From Blastocladiella emersonii ATCC 22665 (Eukaryota > Blastocladiomycota > Blastocladiomycetes > Blastocladiales > Blastocladiaceae), in the NCBI GenBank assembly GCA_025594325.1, contig JANHCV010000003.1, positions 806,001 to 870,000 on the forward strand: DNA of 64,000 bases, in the 5' to 3' direction. The notes beneath the pieces were generated by a model. It did not search any database and was not told where the DNA came from. It saw only the letters and a list, made by a program, of their open reading frames with translations. Positions 45,901 through 55,746 of the stretch are shown here, piece by piece. Positions within the stretch are counted from its first letter, which is position 1; each line of letters begins with the position of its first letter. The translations under genes were made by a program, and so were the position numbers.

Positions 45901-48004
45901 AGGAACATGGTCGAGCCGGCGATCGACCCGCCGAGGTTCATGCTGCTCCCGTGGTCCGCGGCGGCGGTGCCGAGGAAGTTGCCGCCGCCGCCGTAGCCCT
46001 GCATCGGGTGCAGCGACGGCGACGGACCGGCGAGGTGGACGACCGATCCCGGCGGCGCATGGTAGCCGGACCCGGGCATGGCGTTCACGGCGTTGAGGAA
46101 CACGGTTGACCCACCGGCGGCGGCGGCGTGCGACTGGTGCTGAGCCGCGGCCGAGAAGGGCGCGAGCAGCGTGGTGCTGGAACCGAGCGACATGGTCGAC
46201 GCGCTGGGCGTGTTGTGCGGCTGCGGTAGCAGCATGACCGAGCCCATGGGCCGCTGCTGGCCCATCGGGAGCGGGTACAGCGATGCGTTCGACGGCGTGA
46301 TGCCGGGCGTGAAGAAGTAGGTCGAGGCGGCGGGCGTCGGGTTCGGCGGCGGGTTGCCGTTGAGGCTGTACATGGAGTTGAGCGACGTGAACGAGTCGCC
46401 GCTGAGCGTGCCATGCGGCGGCGTCGAGGGCGACGCGTGGCCAGGGCTGTGCGAGTGGCCGTAGACGGGCAGCTGCGCCGCGGCCGCGTACGCCGGGAGC
46501 ACGGCCTGGAGGTGGGTCGCGATCGACGCGCTGCCCGGGTGGGCGCCGTTGGCGAGGAAGACCATGGACGGCGCCGGCGTGTTGGACGGGGGTCCGACGA
46601 GGTAGGCGGCCGACGACATGGACGACGCGGCCTTGTGCTGCTGCTGCAGGAGCTGCGGGTCGTGCGCGTTGGTGACCGATGTCGTCGCGCTGGCGCTGCG
46701 CCGGTTCGGCTGGGCGTACTCCTGGTACAGCCCGCGACCCGAGCCCATCTCCGAGTCCTCCTCGGACACGACCGACGAGACGGCCTTCATGGTGCGGGTC
46801 GAGAGCGACGCGTCGGGCCCAGAACCGGGCTGCGCGCTGGCGCGCGACGGCGGCGGGGGTGTCGCGCAGTCAGTCGGGGTTCCCGAGCCGGGCGTGGGCA
46901 TCTCGCTCTCGGACTGGAAGACGAGCGTGTTGGTCGCGGCCATGGTGCCGGACGCGGCGGTGGTGGGCGGCTCGTGGACCTCGGAGCCGATGATCTGGAT
47001 GACGACGCCGACGCGCGGGGTGCCGTCGGCGGCCTGCGAGGCGCCCTTGTGCATGACGACCATGGAGTCGAGGTTGGCGAGCGACTCGGTCGGGATGCTC
47101 GTGTCGAGGAGCGAGAGCGACGCCTGCGACCCGGCGGCGGGGCCGAGCGCGGCCGCGTCGATGATGTCGGTGGTGCCGACGCGGAAGTGCACGAGGCGGT
47201 GATCCTCGTCGAAAAAGTCGCCGGGCGTACCGAGCCCGCTCGCTGTGCCGTCGTCGCCGTCGACGACCGTGTCGAAGACGGAGATGACGATCTTGGGGTT
47301 AGCCTCGGTCTTGGCGAGGCTGTCGCGCATGAGGACGACTGAGTCGGCCTTGCACAGCTTGGAGGCGAGCAGGCCGGCGAGGGTCGGGTCCGAGAGCAGG
47401 TCGTTGAGCGAGGTGGTGATGGAGGCGGCCTTGGTCAGGCTCTGCAGCTGCAGCAGGCTCTGCGACGCGCGCTGCGCCGCGCTGAGGGCGTTGTTCTCTA
47501 CTCCATACGGTTCGCGGGGTGCGGGTAAGCGCGTGTCGACGTCGCGAAGGTGACGGGCGGGGACGTACCGGGCGGCGACTCGGTCGCGGTGCCGTTCACG
47601 TCCTCGTCGTCGACAACAAAGTTGATCTGGATCTGGTTCTGGTTGGCGGCAGCCGACGGCGCGCCCTCGGCGTCGGTGGGTCCTTGCGCCGGTGCATCGC
47701 TGCCGTGCGAGTCATTCGGGTCAAACGAGAATCCATGGCGGCTGAAGACCTGGACGAGGTGCGCCGCGTCGAAGCGCGCCGTGTGCGCGTGCGGGGGAGC
47801 GGCGGCCGGGGCACTGCCTTGGCCGGGCAGCGGGTACGACATGGATCGGGCGACAGACGACGCCGGCGGCGGCGGGAAGGGCATGTAGGCGGGGACGGGA
47901 GGGTGTCGGAGCGGCGGTGGCGACAGGGAGCTCGCCGAAGGTGAGGCAGCCGGGTCGGAAAGGGCACCCGCGGCGGCGGCGCCCGGCGCGTCGCGTGTCT
48001 CCAT
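42909..48004 (-). CDS. very large low-complexity protein with GS(T/S)M-x-L repeats and glutamine-rich C-terminus
   Basis: Exons 48004-47569 and 47497-42909 join in frame to 1,674 residues; no known family was recognised. Residues about 75-275 may fold: HLVQVFSRHGFSFDPNDSHG, INFVVDDEDVNG, SLNDLLSDPTLAGLLASKLC and PKIVISVFDTVVDGDDG. From about 450 to 1,165 a short motif recurs at least 14 times in disordered Ser/Pro/Ala sequence: GSVMLL, ASTMSL, GSTVFL, GSVVHL, GSSMNL, GSTMFL, ASTFAL, GSTMRL, GSMYL, GSSMHL, NSMVGL, NSTMNL and NSVLSL, often after NTP. The C-terminal 400 residues are Gln/Ala/His-rich (YIQQQVQQPHHPQ) and may be coiled or prion-like. No membrane segment is seen. A signalling or RNA-granule scaffold is possible, a guess from composition. 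It is divergent from the NPF-motif gene. Confidence 0.75.
44430..46600 (-). repeat. coding region of the degenerate GS(T/S)M-x-L peptide repeat
   Basis: Within the 1,674-residue protein, at least 14 copies of a six-residue core ([G/A/N]-S-[T/S/V]-[M/V/L]-x-L), often preceded by N-T-P and usually followed by small residues. Spacing is irregular, 12 to 40 residues in the dense part (45,640-46,590) and wider beyond. Copies differ at DNA level, so this is not a recent tandem expansion. Confidence 0.7.
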
Positions 48005-48548
48005 GCACGGCGTCAGGTGCGCGCGCGCGTGTGTGAAAGCGGAGGCGGAGGGCTCAGGGGAGCGGTTTGTTTCGTTCGGCTTCGTGAGCGGCAGCGCGGA
48101 TCGCTCAGCGATAGAGTGGGGATTGCCGAGGCGGCGGCGCGAGGACGATGGCTTGGCCCACGTTTGCTCGTACTCGGCCCTCGTTTCAGCGTGCATCGGG
48201 ATCGAGGCTGCGCGGGACGGGCGGGTACGGGTGTGGTCGCGCGGGCCGGCGGGTCGCGGCGGGGAGGGAGACACGCGAGACGCGGGCGCGACGCGCCGGG
48301 ACGCGGTCACGGCCGGTCAGGTGACGGTCGCCGCCGACTACGCCACAGCTTCGCTCCCACCCGCTCCGCCGCGATGATTGGCCCGAGGGCGTGCAGGGAG
48401 CATTACGCCACACGTTTGGAGTCTTCGCGACGTCAGCGCCCCCTTTTGCCGGGTGACCCGACTCGGTCCCTCCTCTCCTTGCTCCACCATCCCGCCCATT
48501 CTCTCTCTCTCCCCCAACGACCGCGATCCGTCTCCGCCCACACCCTCA
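48005..48548. promoter_or_regulatory. divergent promoter region between the repeat-protein and NPF-protein genes
   Basis: 544 bp between two divergent starts. ATTGG near 48377 is a CCAAT box in reverse orientation. A C/T-rich stretch with TCTCTCTCTC lies at about 48480-48515, before the ATG at 48549. The minus-strand frame stays open to 48310, so an earlier start for the repeat protein is possible. Confidence 0.5.
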
Positions 48549-51020
48549 ATGCATCGTGCCGCCGGCCAGCGCCACAGCTCCATGTCCCTGCCATCGTCGG
48601 GCGGCGCCCCGGGGCCCTTCCGGTCCAGCTCGGTCGGCAGCTCCATGTCCGCGACCGGCTCCGCAGGGATCGCCGTTGACGACGACCCGTTCGCCGTGCT
48701 CGTCAAGCAGGCCGAGCCGTCCGCGCGCGCTGCCGCCGAGGCCTCGGCCTACGTCAACGCCGCGAGCGCTGCGGCCGCCGCGGCTGCTGCTGCTGCCTTT
48801 GAGCCCGCGTCGCCGTACCGCGGTCTTCCCGCTGGATCGGCACCGCGCCCGTCGGCGAATGCTGCTGCGAACCGCAACCGGTGGTCGACCATGTCGGCGC
48901 CGACCTGGCTCGACGCGCCGGGCCTGTCCGAGGACCCCGACGCCGACGAGTTCGATCCGTACGCGCCCGCCGACGCCGAGACCGAGTACGGCGGCGGCGG
49001 CCCGATCGCCGCGTCGTCGTCCGCCGCGCCGTACTACGACGACGACATGACGCGGAGCGAGGTCGATGCCGCCGAGGAGTTTGAGCGCCGCATGGCCGAG
49101 CTGCGCGCCCAGCTCGCCGCCTGGGAGCGCAACTTCCCCGCCACCGCTGATCCGGTGCCGTCCACGTCGTCGCCGACCATGTCGGTAACTGCTGCGTCGC
49201 GCGCGTCCGGCAACCGCAACTCGTCGTCCTCGCTCAAGCTGCACCCGTACCGCCCGCACGAGCCCAGCTACTACCACGACCACCCGCGCTACCACCAGCA
49301 CCACCCGAGCCACCACCGCTACCTGAGCCAGTACGAGCAGCAGCCGTACCCGCAGCAGCAGCAGCAGCAGCCGTTCCGCGGTGGTGACCGTGGTGGCAGT
49401 CACGGCCGCGCCTTTACGGCCGAGGACCTGTCCGCTCACGGCGGCCGCGTGCGCCGCGAGCGGCCCGTGTCGTGCCCGCCCATCTCCTTCTCGGATCTGC
49501 CCAGCAACAACAACAACAACCCCTTTGCGACCGCCGCCAGCGACTCGTACGACGCCCATCACCGCGCCTCGGGCTTCCCGACGGGCGCCGGCAACCGCAC
49601 CTCGTGGTCGTCGCCCGCCGTGTCGCCGTCGTTGCGCCACCCGCTCGCCCAGGAGTGGCGCCCGCCGCTCCCGAACCAGTGGAGCGCCAACTGCCTCGAC
49701 GACCTCGACTTTCTCGCCAGCCACCCGGCCGCTCTCGCCGGTGCGCCCGCTGCGGCCGATGACGGGTACGGCGACGACGACGACGGCGATAACCTGATCA
49801 ACCTCGCGCGCGACGGGCCGCCGTCGCCCACGCACTCGGTCCGGTCGCTCGCCCAAGAACTCGCCGGCGCCATGGGGGTCGCGCCGCCCCCGCCCATGGA
49901 CGGCGTGCTCATCTCGCCGCTCGGCGACGAGTTCCCCGACCGCCCCGAGGATCTCGCCGAGTCCGACGCGTACCGGTACCCGCACCCGAACTCGGTCTAC
50001 GGTGACGACGACGACGAGGAGGACGACGAGTACGTGGACGAGGCCGACGACGTGTACCCGGGCTCCGAGTGGGACCGCGGGACCACCGACTCGCTCGTCG
50101 CGCACCGCACCGTGCTCGACCCGGAGACCGTCGTCACCACGTACTCGTACCCGACGCCGCCCGCGCCCGCGCCCTCGAGCAAGGCGGCGCGCCGCGCCTC
50201 GTACATGTCGTCGGCGTCCTCGGTCGCATCTTCGCGCCACACGAGCGCCGCGCTCGCATCGGGCGCGCACCACCTGCCGTCGCGCCGGAGCAGCGCGCTC
50301 ATGGGCGGCGGTGGCGCTGGGCGCCCGCACTCGTTCTCGTTCGGGAGCACCAGCGCGCCGTCGATCGCGCCGTCCGCGACCTCGGCCGCGTCCCTCGCGG
50401 CGCGCCGCCGGTCGACCAACCCGTTCCTGCGCGACGCCCCGCACCGCGCCAGCGTCAGCTTCCACACGGACGCGGACGTCGTGGTCGCGCACCCGGTCAT
50501 GTCGGCGTTCGACGAGCACCTCGCCGCGCACTCGGTCGACGCGTGGATGCCGCCGCCGCCGTCCGACGCGTCGGTCCCGCCCAACCCGTTCGCCGACCCG
50601 TCCGAGCTCGACTACGCCGGGCCCGAGCATTTCGTCGACGCGGCGGGACCGCACGCCGAGGTCGAGCTCGAGTTCGCGGCTTCGCTGGCAGGTGACGCTG
50701 CCGAGTCGCTCGCGGGCGAGCTTGACGGGATCTCGTCGACGGGTGCGGTCGCGGCCGCGAGCGCCAGCGAGGCGGGCGTCGAGGCGTCGCTCGAGGAGGA
50801 GCTGGCCGAGGCCGAGATGAAGCGGTTCAGCAACCTGCTCGACCGGGTCGCCCTGCAGATCTCGGACCTGCGCGTCGCCGACGCCAAGCTCACCAGCTCC
50901 CTCCACGCCATGGACGCCGTGTGCGCTCGGTGCGACGCCGTGTCTGAGTCGGGCGCGTCGCACACCCACGGCGATGGCAGCGAGACGTCGTCGGCGCCGC
51001 ACGCGCCGGCCGAGGCGTGA
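48549..51020 (+). CDS. hypothetical disordered protein with NPF/DPF motifs and C-terminal coiled coil
   Basis: Single exon, 823 residues, not recognised as a family. Most of it is Ser/Pro/Ala/His-rich and disordered. Short endocytic-type motifs stand out: DPF near residue 46 and NPF near 324, 624 and 679 (NNNPFAT, TNPFLRD, NPFADPSE). NPF binds EH domains and DPF binds AP-2 or EH-related adaptors in known endocytic proteins. A helical segment near residues 175-195 (AEEFERRMAELRAQLAAWER) and one at 745-800 (EASLEEELAEAEMKRFSNLL, then VALQISDLRVADAKL) look like coiled coils. Acidic runs occur near 480-500. The start is the first ATG after the C/T-rich leader. A role in endocytosis is inference from motifs only. 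Confidence 0.72.
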   Translation: MHRAAGQRHSSMSLPSSGGAPGPFRSSSVGSSMSATGSAGIAVDDDPFAVLVKQAEPSARAAAEASAYVNAASAAAAAAAAAAFEPASPYRGLPAGSAPRPSANAAANRNRWSTMSAPTWLDAPGLSEDPDADEFDPYAPADAETEYGGGGPIAASSSAAPYYDDDMTRSEVDAAEEFERRMAELRAQLAAWERNFPATADPVPSTSSPTMSVTAASRASGNRNSSSSLKLHPYRPHEPSYYHDHPRYHQHHPSHHRYLSQYEQQPYPQQQQQQPFRGGDRGGSHGRAFTAEDLSAHGGRVRRERPVSCPPISFSDLPSNNNNNPFATAASDSYDAHHRASGFPTGAGNRTSWSSPAVSPSLRHPLAQEWRPPLPNQWSANCLDDLDFLASHPAALAGAPAAADDGYGDDDDGDNLINLARDGPPSPTHSVRSLAQELAGAMGVAPPPPMDGVLISPLGDEFPDRPEDLAESDAYRYPHPNSVYGDDDDEEDDEYVDEADDVYPGSEWDRGTTDSLVAHRTVLDPETVVTTYSYPTPPAPAPSSKAARRASYMSSASSVASSRHTSAALASGAHHLPSRRSSALMGGGGAGRPHSFSFGSTSAPSIAPSATSAASLAARRRSTNPFLRDAPHRASVSFHTDADVVVAHPVMSAFDEHLAAHSVDAWMPPPPSDASVPPNPFADPSELDYAGPEHFVDAAGPHAEVELEFAASLAGDAAESLAGELDGISSTGAVAAASASEAGVEASLEEELAEAEMKRFSNLLDRVALQISDLRVADAKLTSSLHAMDAVCARCDAVSESGASHTHGDGSETSSAPHAPAEA

Positions 51021-51378
51021 TGTGGTGTGGCGATTTTGTGTGCGTGAGCTGTCCCTCCGTCGCGAGGGACGCGAGTCGACGACGACGACCTTTTGTGCCC
51101 TTTTTGCGATTTCTTCCCTCCTTCCTCTGCCCTTCTTTTTGTTTTAGAACATACCATTCATTGCATGATGCACCTCCGGCGCGGCGATCAAATTTCCTGA
51201 GGTTGAAAACTCAGTGGGCGCGCGGCCACGGTGACCGTGACCACGACCACGGTGACCTGACCACGACCACGGTGACCGCGGCCACGGCCATCTGCTGGAC
51301 TCGTTGATGTGGGCGAATGCCGACGAGAAACTCCATGGAGATTAGAAAATGAGTAGGACAACAAGAACAAATCAACTA
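51021..51378. other. convergent 3' intergenic region with a GGTGACC repeat
   Basis: About 360 bp between two convergent stops. It contains a T-rich stretch (CTTTTTGTTTTAG near 51135) likely near the end of the plus-strand transcript and the tandem repeat at 51226-51287. No gene is supported. Confidence 0.5.
51226..51287. repeat. 20-21 bp tandem repeat containing GGTGACC
   Basis: Two full units (51226-51246 and 51247-51266) of the form CCACGGTGACC(G)TGACCACGA, then a partial third unit CCACGGTGACC at 51267-51277. Each unit carries the near-palindrome GGTGACC. It lies between convergent genes. Confidence 0.8.
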
Positions 51379-54300
51379 TCAGAGGGAAAACTGGGCGGCC
51401 CAGGGGAAGAAGGGCAGCAATTTTAAGTGGCGGAGGAACGGGTGCAGGTCCTCGAACGCTTCCCTGAGGACCCGTCGGTCCGTTTTCGGGACTGGCGAGT
51501 CGTGCTGGACCGACGTGACGAGCGCCTTCAAGAACAGCACAAAGTTCTTGTGGCTGTTGAGCAGCACGGCGCCCGCCACGCCGTCCGTGTCGCCGTACAT
51601 GCTGTAGATGATGCGCTCGAAGAGCTTGGCGACCTGCGGATCAAAAGGCCCGCCCGTGAGGTTGCGCTCGTCGTACGCAAAGTAACAGGCCGCGCCGGGC
51701 GTCGCGGCCCCACCAGGACCAACGGGCGGCACATGGTAGATGTGGTTGGGGATGATCAGCGCGACGAGCTCGTTCTTCGCGGCAATCTTGCAGTGAATGG
51801 TAATCAGACTGGCCTTCGCGAGAAGCTTGAAGACGCTGCGGGTCGCGCCCATGATCACGTCCGCGTCCGAAGTTTGGGCCAGGACGTGCAGAGTAGGTTC
51901 CAGCGCTGCGACCCGGTCGATGGCAAGCTGCATGCAGGTCGAGGTCACCTTATCAAGAACAGCTCGCCCGACATGTGTCGCGGGACGCGAAAGGCCGCAC
52001 TGTTCGTGAGCGGCGACAAGGATGCGCTCGAGGATCACGATCACGCGCTTCTGGCGCCGCGATTTCTGCACGTTGGTCACGCGTAAATTCGCCGGCAGAC
52101 GCATGGTCTGGGCGACGCCGTCAACGAAGAGAGTCACGGCGCCGCGATCGAGGTGCACGTCCTTGAACTCGCGGGCTGCAAGCACGGCCGAGTCCTTGCC
52201 CGGTACAAGCTGAAGTTCAAGCTCAACACGGTCAGCAAGCTCGGAAGCGCGTGTCACTGGAAGCGGCCAGCCGCGGGCGACCTCGTCCACTGACGCGCGC
52301 GACTGCATGATCCCGCGAAACGCGGCGCTGTGCAGATCGTAGGGAACGCGCGTCACGGTGGCATCCAGGAATGAGACGAGCTCGCCGTCGCCGCTGATGA
52401 GTTCGCGCACGACCTTGGGCGAAGACGCGTCAGGCTTGCCGGGTCCACCGGCGGCCGTCTGCCACTCGAAGCGCTCGCGGTACACGCCAATCATGGAGGC
52501 GCGGGAGCGCATCATCATGACGTGACCCTGCGGAAGGTACAGAGCGACGAGTAGCTGCCGCGGGTCGTCCGGGACCAGCTCGACGGTGACTCCGCTGAAG
52601 AAGCCGCTGAACTGGCCCGTAGCGATTTCCACGACCAGGTGCGACGGTGGCGGGACCGGACCGGTCCTGTCGTTAACGCGAACCGGCAGCTCGATCCGGC
52701 AAATGGGCTCGGGCGGCCCGGTATGGCCGGGGTGAAGGTGAGTGTGGAAGCCGCTCATGAGCGCGTAGTCGGCTGAGGCCACAAACGGATTGTAGCTGTC
52801 CATTTCCGGCCAGACGAGCGAGCTAAGCAGAGTCGAGCCGGACCAGACGAGTCGGCCTGATGCAAATGCGTTCGCAACAAGCTTGGGCACAAGGGTATCC
52901 GAAATCAAGGATTGAGCTACACATGTAAAGAAAACGCGTACAGTCGGTGTTAAAAAGGTACGCGCGCGTCGTGAATATACATAGACCGTACCAGAGAACC
53001 GCGAGAGCTTGTCGGCGGCGCCGAGCTGGTAAAGAGCGTTTCGAAGGAGATCCGACTCTTCAAGCGCGATAGGCACAGTTGGCGCGGGAAGCCGGTAGAA
53101 AGTAAAGTATTGGTAGCGCTGGGTCTCGATTTGATCAACGCTCCAAGCAAAGTGCTGCAAATTGTTGGACCAGTGCTCCTCGCCCGGCCGCTCAAGAAGG
53201 CCGAGCCCGAGCAGCGCTGGGAACGCTCCAAGCGGAAACTTGGTGACAGCTGCGAGGTACTCGTCGCGCGAGTCGGCGATCGAGCTCATTTTCGTAGTGT
53301 ACGTGAGCAGCAGCGACTGTTGGTCTGGATAGGTCCCGGGCTTGAGGAGGGCCGAGCCGTGGACGAGGAGACTCAACATGCCGACCGAATCCTGCAAATT
53401 GGCTGTGTCGACCACGTTGAAGCGCTTGGACGGGTCGGCCGTAAGCTCCTCCATGAGCGTGACGGCATGACCAACTGCAAACGAGACCGTGTCAGCTGGG
53501 TCGGCGTTGGTACCGATTGAGCAAGTGAAGACGGAAAGGAAGCGGCGAATTTCGGCCAGTAGATCGGCTTGGAGCGAGGAAGACTTGTCCAGGTACATGT
53601 CGACCGACTCGAACGGAAAGAGCTTGGGATCGACGGCGTAGTAAGCGGTGCCGTCGACGCGGACGAGCAGCATGGTCGGGTTGACGACCGGACTCGCGCG
53701 CGGCGCAGGATCGACAAAGTACGCATCGCTGATCGCGAAACGCTCGGCCTCACAGGCCACGCGCGCCGCCCGCGAGAACGTGAGGTGGTCGCCAAGGCGC
53801 GCCTTTGCACGCTCCATATAATCCTTGACGGTTACAGCCGGGTCCGCGTCTCGGACGGCGGGGTCGGGGTGAGAACGGATGAACGACGTGCGCTTCTCAA
53901 GCAAGGTCTCGACGGACCAGTCGACGTTGAGCCACGACTGCCAGCAGTGGCGGATCGCGCGTTGCGTCTCGATGTTGAGAACGCGCAAAGTCGCGGACGG
54001 GTTAACCCAGTTCTTGACGAGACATTTGCGCATCTGGCCCTCCCAGAACGTGCGCACGTCCGGGTCGAGCACGAGCGAGTACCAAAGCTGGGCAACCCGA
54101 GTCGCGAGAGGCTCGTCCTCGTGCTCATCCGGATCGTAAAACTCGGAGACAGCGTGAAGAATCAACAGGTTGCGCGCAAGGACCTCGGGACGGATATCGT
54201 TGAGCAAAAAGCGGACCGGAGTAGAAGCGTCGTTGGCGAGCAAATCGCTCATGGTATGCTCAACGTCGCGAAGATCGCTGCAACCGCAAAGCAAGACGTC

Positions 54301-54552
54301 AAGCTCGCCGTCGCCCTCGCCGGGCTTGGGCGACGCGTCATGATAAAGCAAGAGGTTACGTGGCAGTACGCTGCGGTACGGGCGGTAGGTGTCGGCCCGC
54401 TCGTCGCAAAAACGCGCCAGGCAGCTGAGCGGCGGCCGCACCTTGCCGACGTGCTCGGGTGGCATCGACGGCACGGTGCGAGCGGCCGCCGGCGGTGCAG
54501 CCTTGGCGTTGCCGCGAGTTACATTAGCTTTTCCTTTCTTCTTTGCCTTCAT
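51379..54552 (-). CDS. DUF4470-domain protein of the fungal large family
   Basis: Exons 54552-52992 and 52916-51379 encode 1,032 residues. After a basic N-terminus, the DUF4470 region shows LDVLLCGCSDLRDVEHTMSD and VRFLLNDIRPEVLARNLLIL, then a region typical of the fungal proteins (RFNVVDTANLQDSVGMLSLL). DUF4470 resembles a SAM-methyltransferase fold and also occurs in DNAAF3; catalytic activity has not been established. Many relatives add a MYND zinc finger, not seen here. The intron is 75 nt (GTACGG to GTGTAG), a multiple of three without a stop, so the unspliced frame stays open; splicing is inferred because the segment is AT-rich and bounded by this genome's usual sites. Unlike its neighbours, this gene has relaxed codon usage with many A/T third positions. 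Confidence 0.82.
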   Translation of the reverse strand: MKAKKKGKANVTRGNAKAAPPAAARTVPSMPPEHVGKVRPPLSCLARFCDERADTYRPYRSVLPRNLLLYHDASPKPGEGDGELDVLLCGCSDLRDVEHTMSDLLANDASTPVRFLLNDIRPEVLARNLLILHAVSEFYDPDEHEDEPLATRVAQLWYSLVLDPDVRTFWEGQMRKCLVKNWVNPSATLRVLNIETQRAIRHCWQSWLNVDWSVETLLEKRTSFIRSHPDPAVRDADPAVTVKDYMERAKARLGDHLTFSRAARVACEAERFAISDAYFVDPAPRASPVVNPTMLLVRVDGTAYYAVDPKLFPFESVDMYLDKSSSLQADLLAEIRRFLSVFTCSIGTNADPADTVSFAVGHAVTLMEELTADPSKRFNVVDTANLQDSVGMLSLLVHGSALLKPGTYPDQQSLLLTYTTKMSSIADSRDEYLAAVTKFPLGAFPALLGLGLLERPGEEHWSNNLQHFAWSVDQIETQRYQYFTFYRLPAPTVPIALEESDLLRNALYQLGAADKLSRFSGTVYVYSRRARTFLTPTVRVFFTCVAQSLISDTLVPKLVANAFASGRLVWSGSTLLSSLVWPEMDSYNPFVASADYALMSGFHTHLHPGHTGPPEPICRIELPVRVNDRTGPVPPPSHLVVEIATGQFSGFFSGVTVELVPDDPRQLLVALYLPQGHVMMMRSRASMIGVYRERFEWQTAAGGPGKPDASSPKVVRELISGDGELVSFLDATVTRVPYDLHSAAFRGIMQSRASVDEVARGWPLPVTRASELADRVELELQLVPGKDSAVLAAREFKDVHLDRGAVTLFVDGVAQTMRLPANLRVTNVQKSRRQKRVIVILERILVAAHEQCGLSRPATHVGRAVLDKVTSTCMQLAIDRVAALEPTLHVLAQTSDADVIMGATRSVFKLLAKASLITIHCKIAAKNELVALIIPNHIYHVPPVGPGGAATPGAACYFAYDERNLTGGPFDPQVAKLFERIIYSMYGDTDGVAGAVLLNSHKNFVLFLKALVTSVQHDSPVPKTDRRVLREAFEDLHPFLRHLKLLPFFPWAAQFSL

Positions 54553-54745
54553 GGTAGTGGTTTGCGAGAGAGCGGGACGGGAGCGCTGCGCGCGCCCGAA
54601 AAAGGTTTCGCTGCCGATCGGCGGTCAGGCGCTCCTGCCTGCCACTCGCGTCAAGCTGTCTCGCGCCTCCTCGCCAGTTCCGGGGCCGCTCCACGTGGCG
54701 ATTTGATACGATGCACCGCGCAGGTCACGATCGTCAATGGTAAAA

Positions 54746-55597
54746 CTACTCGATGACAGCATTATCCTCCGTCGCGGTCTCGCCCGCGTCGCCGCTCGAG
54801 TCCCCGTTGCCCAGCAGGCCGCGCGTCTGCCAAAACCCCTTGCCGTACGAGACACAGATCTCCTCGCCCTTCTTGATCCCGCTGCCGCTCTTGCGCACGA
54901 AGACGCCCATGCGCAGCGTGCCCGCGGTGTCACGGTAGTCGCGGAACTCGGCGTTAGGGCCCAGCGAGTTGCTCTTGGCCTTGGCGGCGGGCGACGATGG
55001 CGCCGCGCGCTCGGGGATCCCGCGGTAGTCGTTGATGAACCGCGCCTCGTTGCCGGCCTTGTCCGCGTCGATGCACAGCTCCGAGTCGAGCGTGAGGATG
55101 TAGTCGCTCGTCGGCGAGAAGGACGAGTTTGGGTACACGATGCCAATGTAGTTCAAGATGTGCTGCCCGGGCGCGAGCTTCTTGGCCGCGAACAGGCCGC
55201 GGTGCGGGAACGCGGGGTGGTTCGGATCTACCCACGCAGGGTAGTTGGCTGTGGTGAGCAAAGGTGCGTCGAATGTCGTTCACGGACAACAAAGTGCACC
55301 GTCGATGAAGCGGATTGAGACGTCAGGGCTGATGCTCGGGGACTTGGCCGAAGTAGCCGTGGACCCGGCTGTCCGCCACGACGAGCTGCTGGGCGCAACT
55401 CGCTTCCGCTGGTCGGCCGTCACGGCGCCGTCATACTCGTAGTCTCCGAGATAGCGGACGCCCACTGGCCACACAGGTCCACGGTTTGCTGGTGGTGAAG
55501 CGGCGGCGGTACGAGGTGCAGCAGCTCGGCCGCCACTGACAGTTTGAGCACCTTTCGATGCCGCCGTTTGCGCCGCAGACTTCTTGTGCTTGGCCAT
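54746..55597 (-). CDS. SET-domain protein (putative lysine methyltransferase)
   Basis: Exons 55597-55300 and 55248-54746 encode 266 residues. A basic Ala/Ser-rich N-terminus (MAKHKKSAAQTAASKG) leads to a SET domain at about residues 105-250: RGLFAAKKLAPGQHILNYIG, SDYILTLDSELCIDADKAGN, EARFINDYRG and MGVFVRKSGSGIKKGEEICV followed by SYGKGFW. NEARFINDYRG takes the place of the usual NHSC pseudoknot and the Tyr of SYGKGFW is the conserved catalytic-type tyrosine. No pre-SET or post-SET cysteine cluster is present, so it belongs with non-canonical SET enzymes. The substrate is unknown. An in-frame ATG nine bases upstream exists; the chosen ATG has the better context (GCCATGG). Confidence 0.82.
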
Positions 55598-55714
55598 GGC
55601 ATTCAACGTTGCATCAAGTGAGAGAGCGTTGCTGCATCAAGTGACCCATCATGGACGCGCTCCGACCCGCACGGCAGAGCCATCTCCAACCCACACGGCA
55701 GAACCCCCTCATAC

Positions 55715-55746
<32 letters not shown>

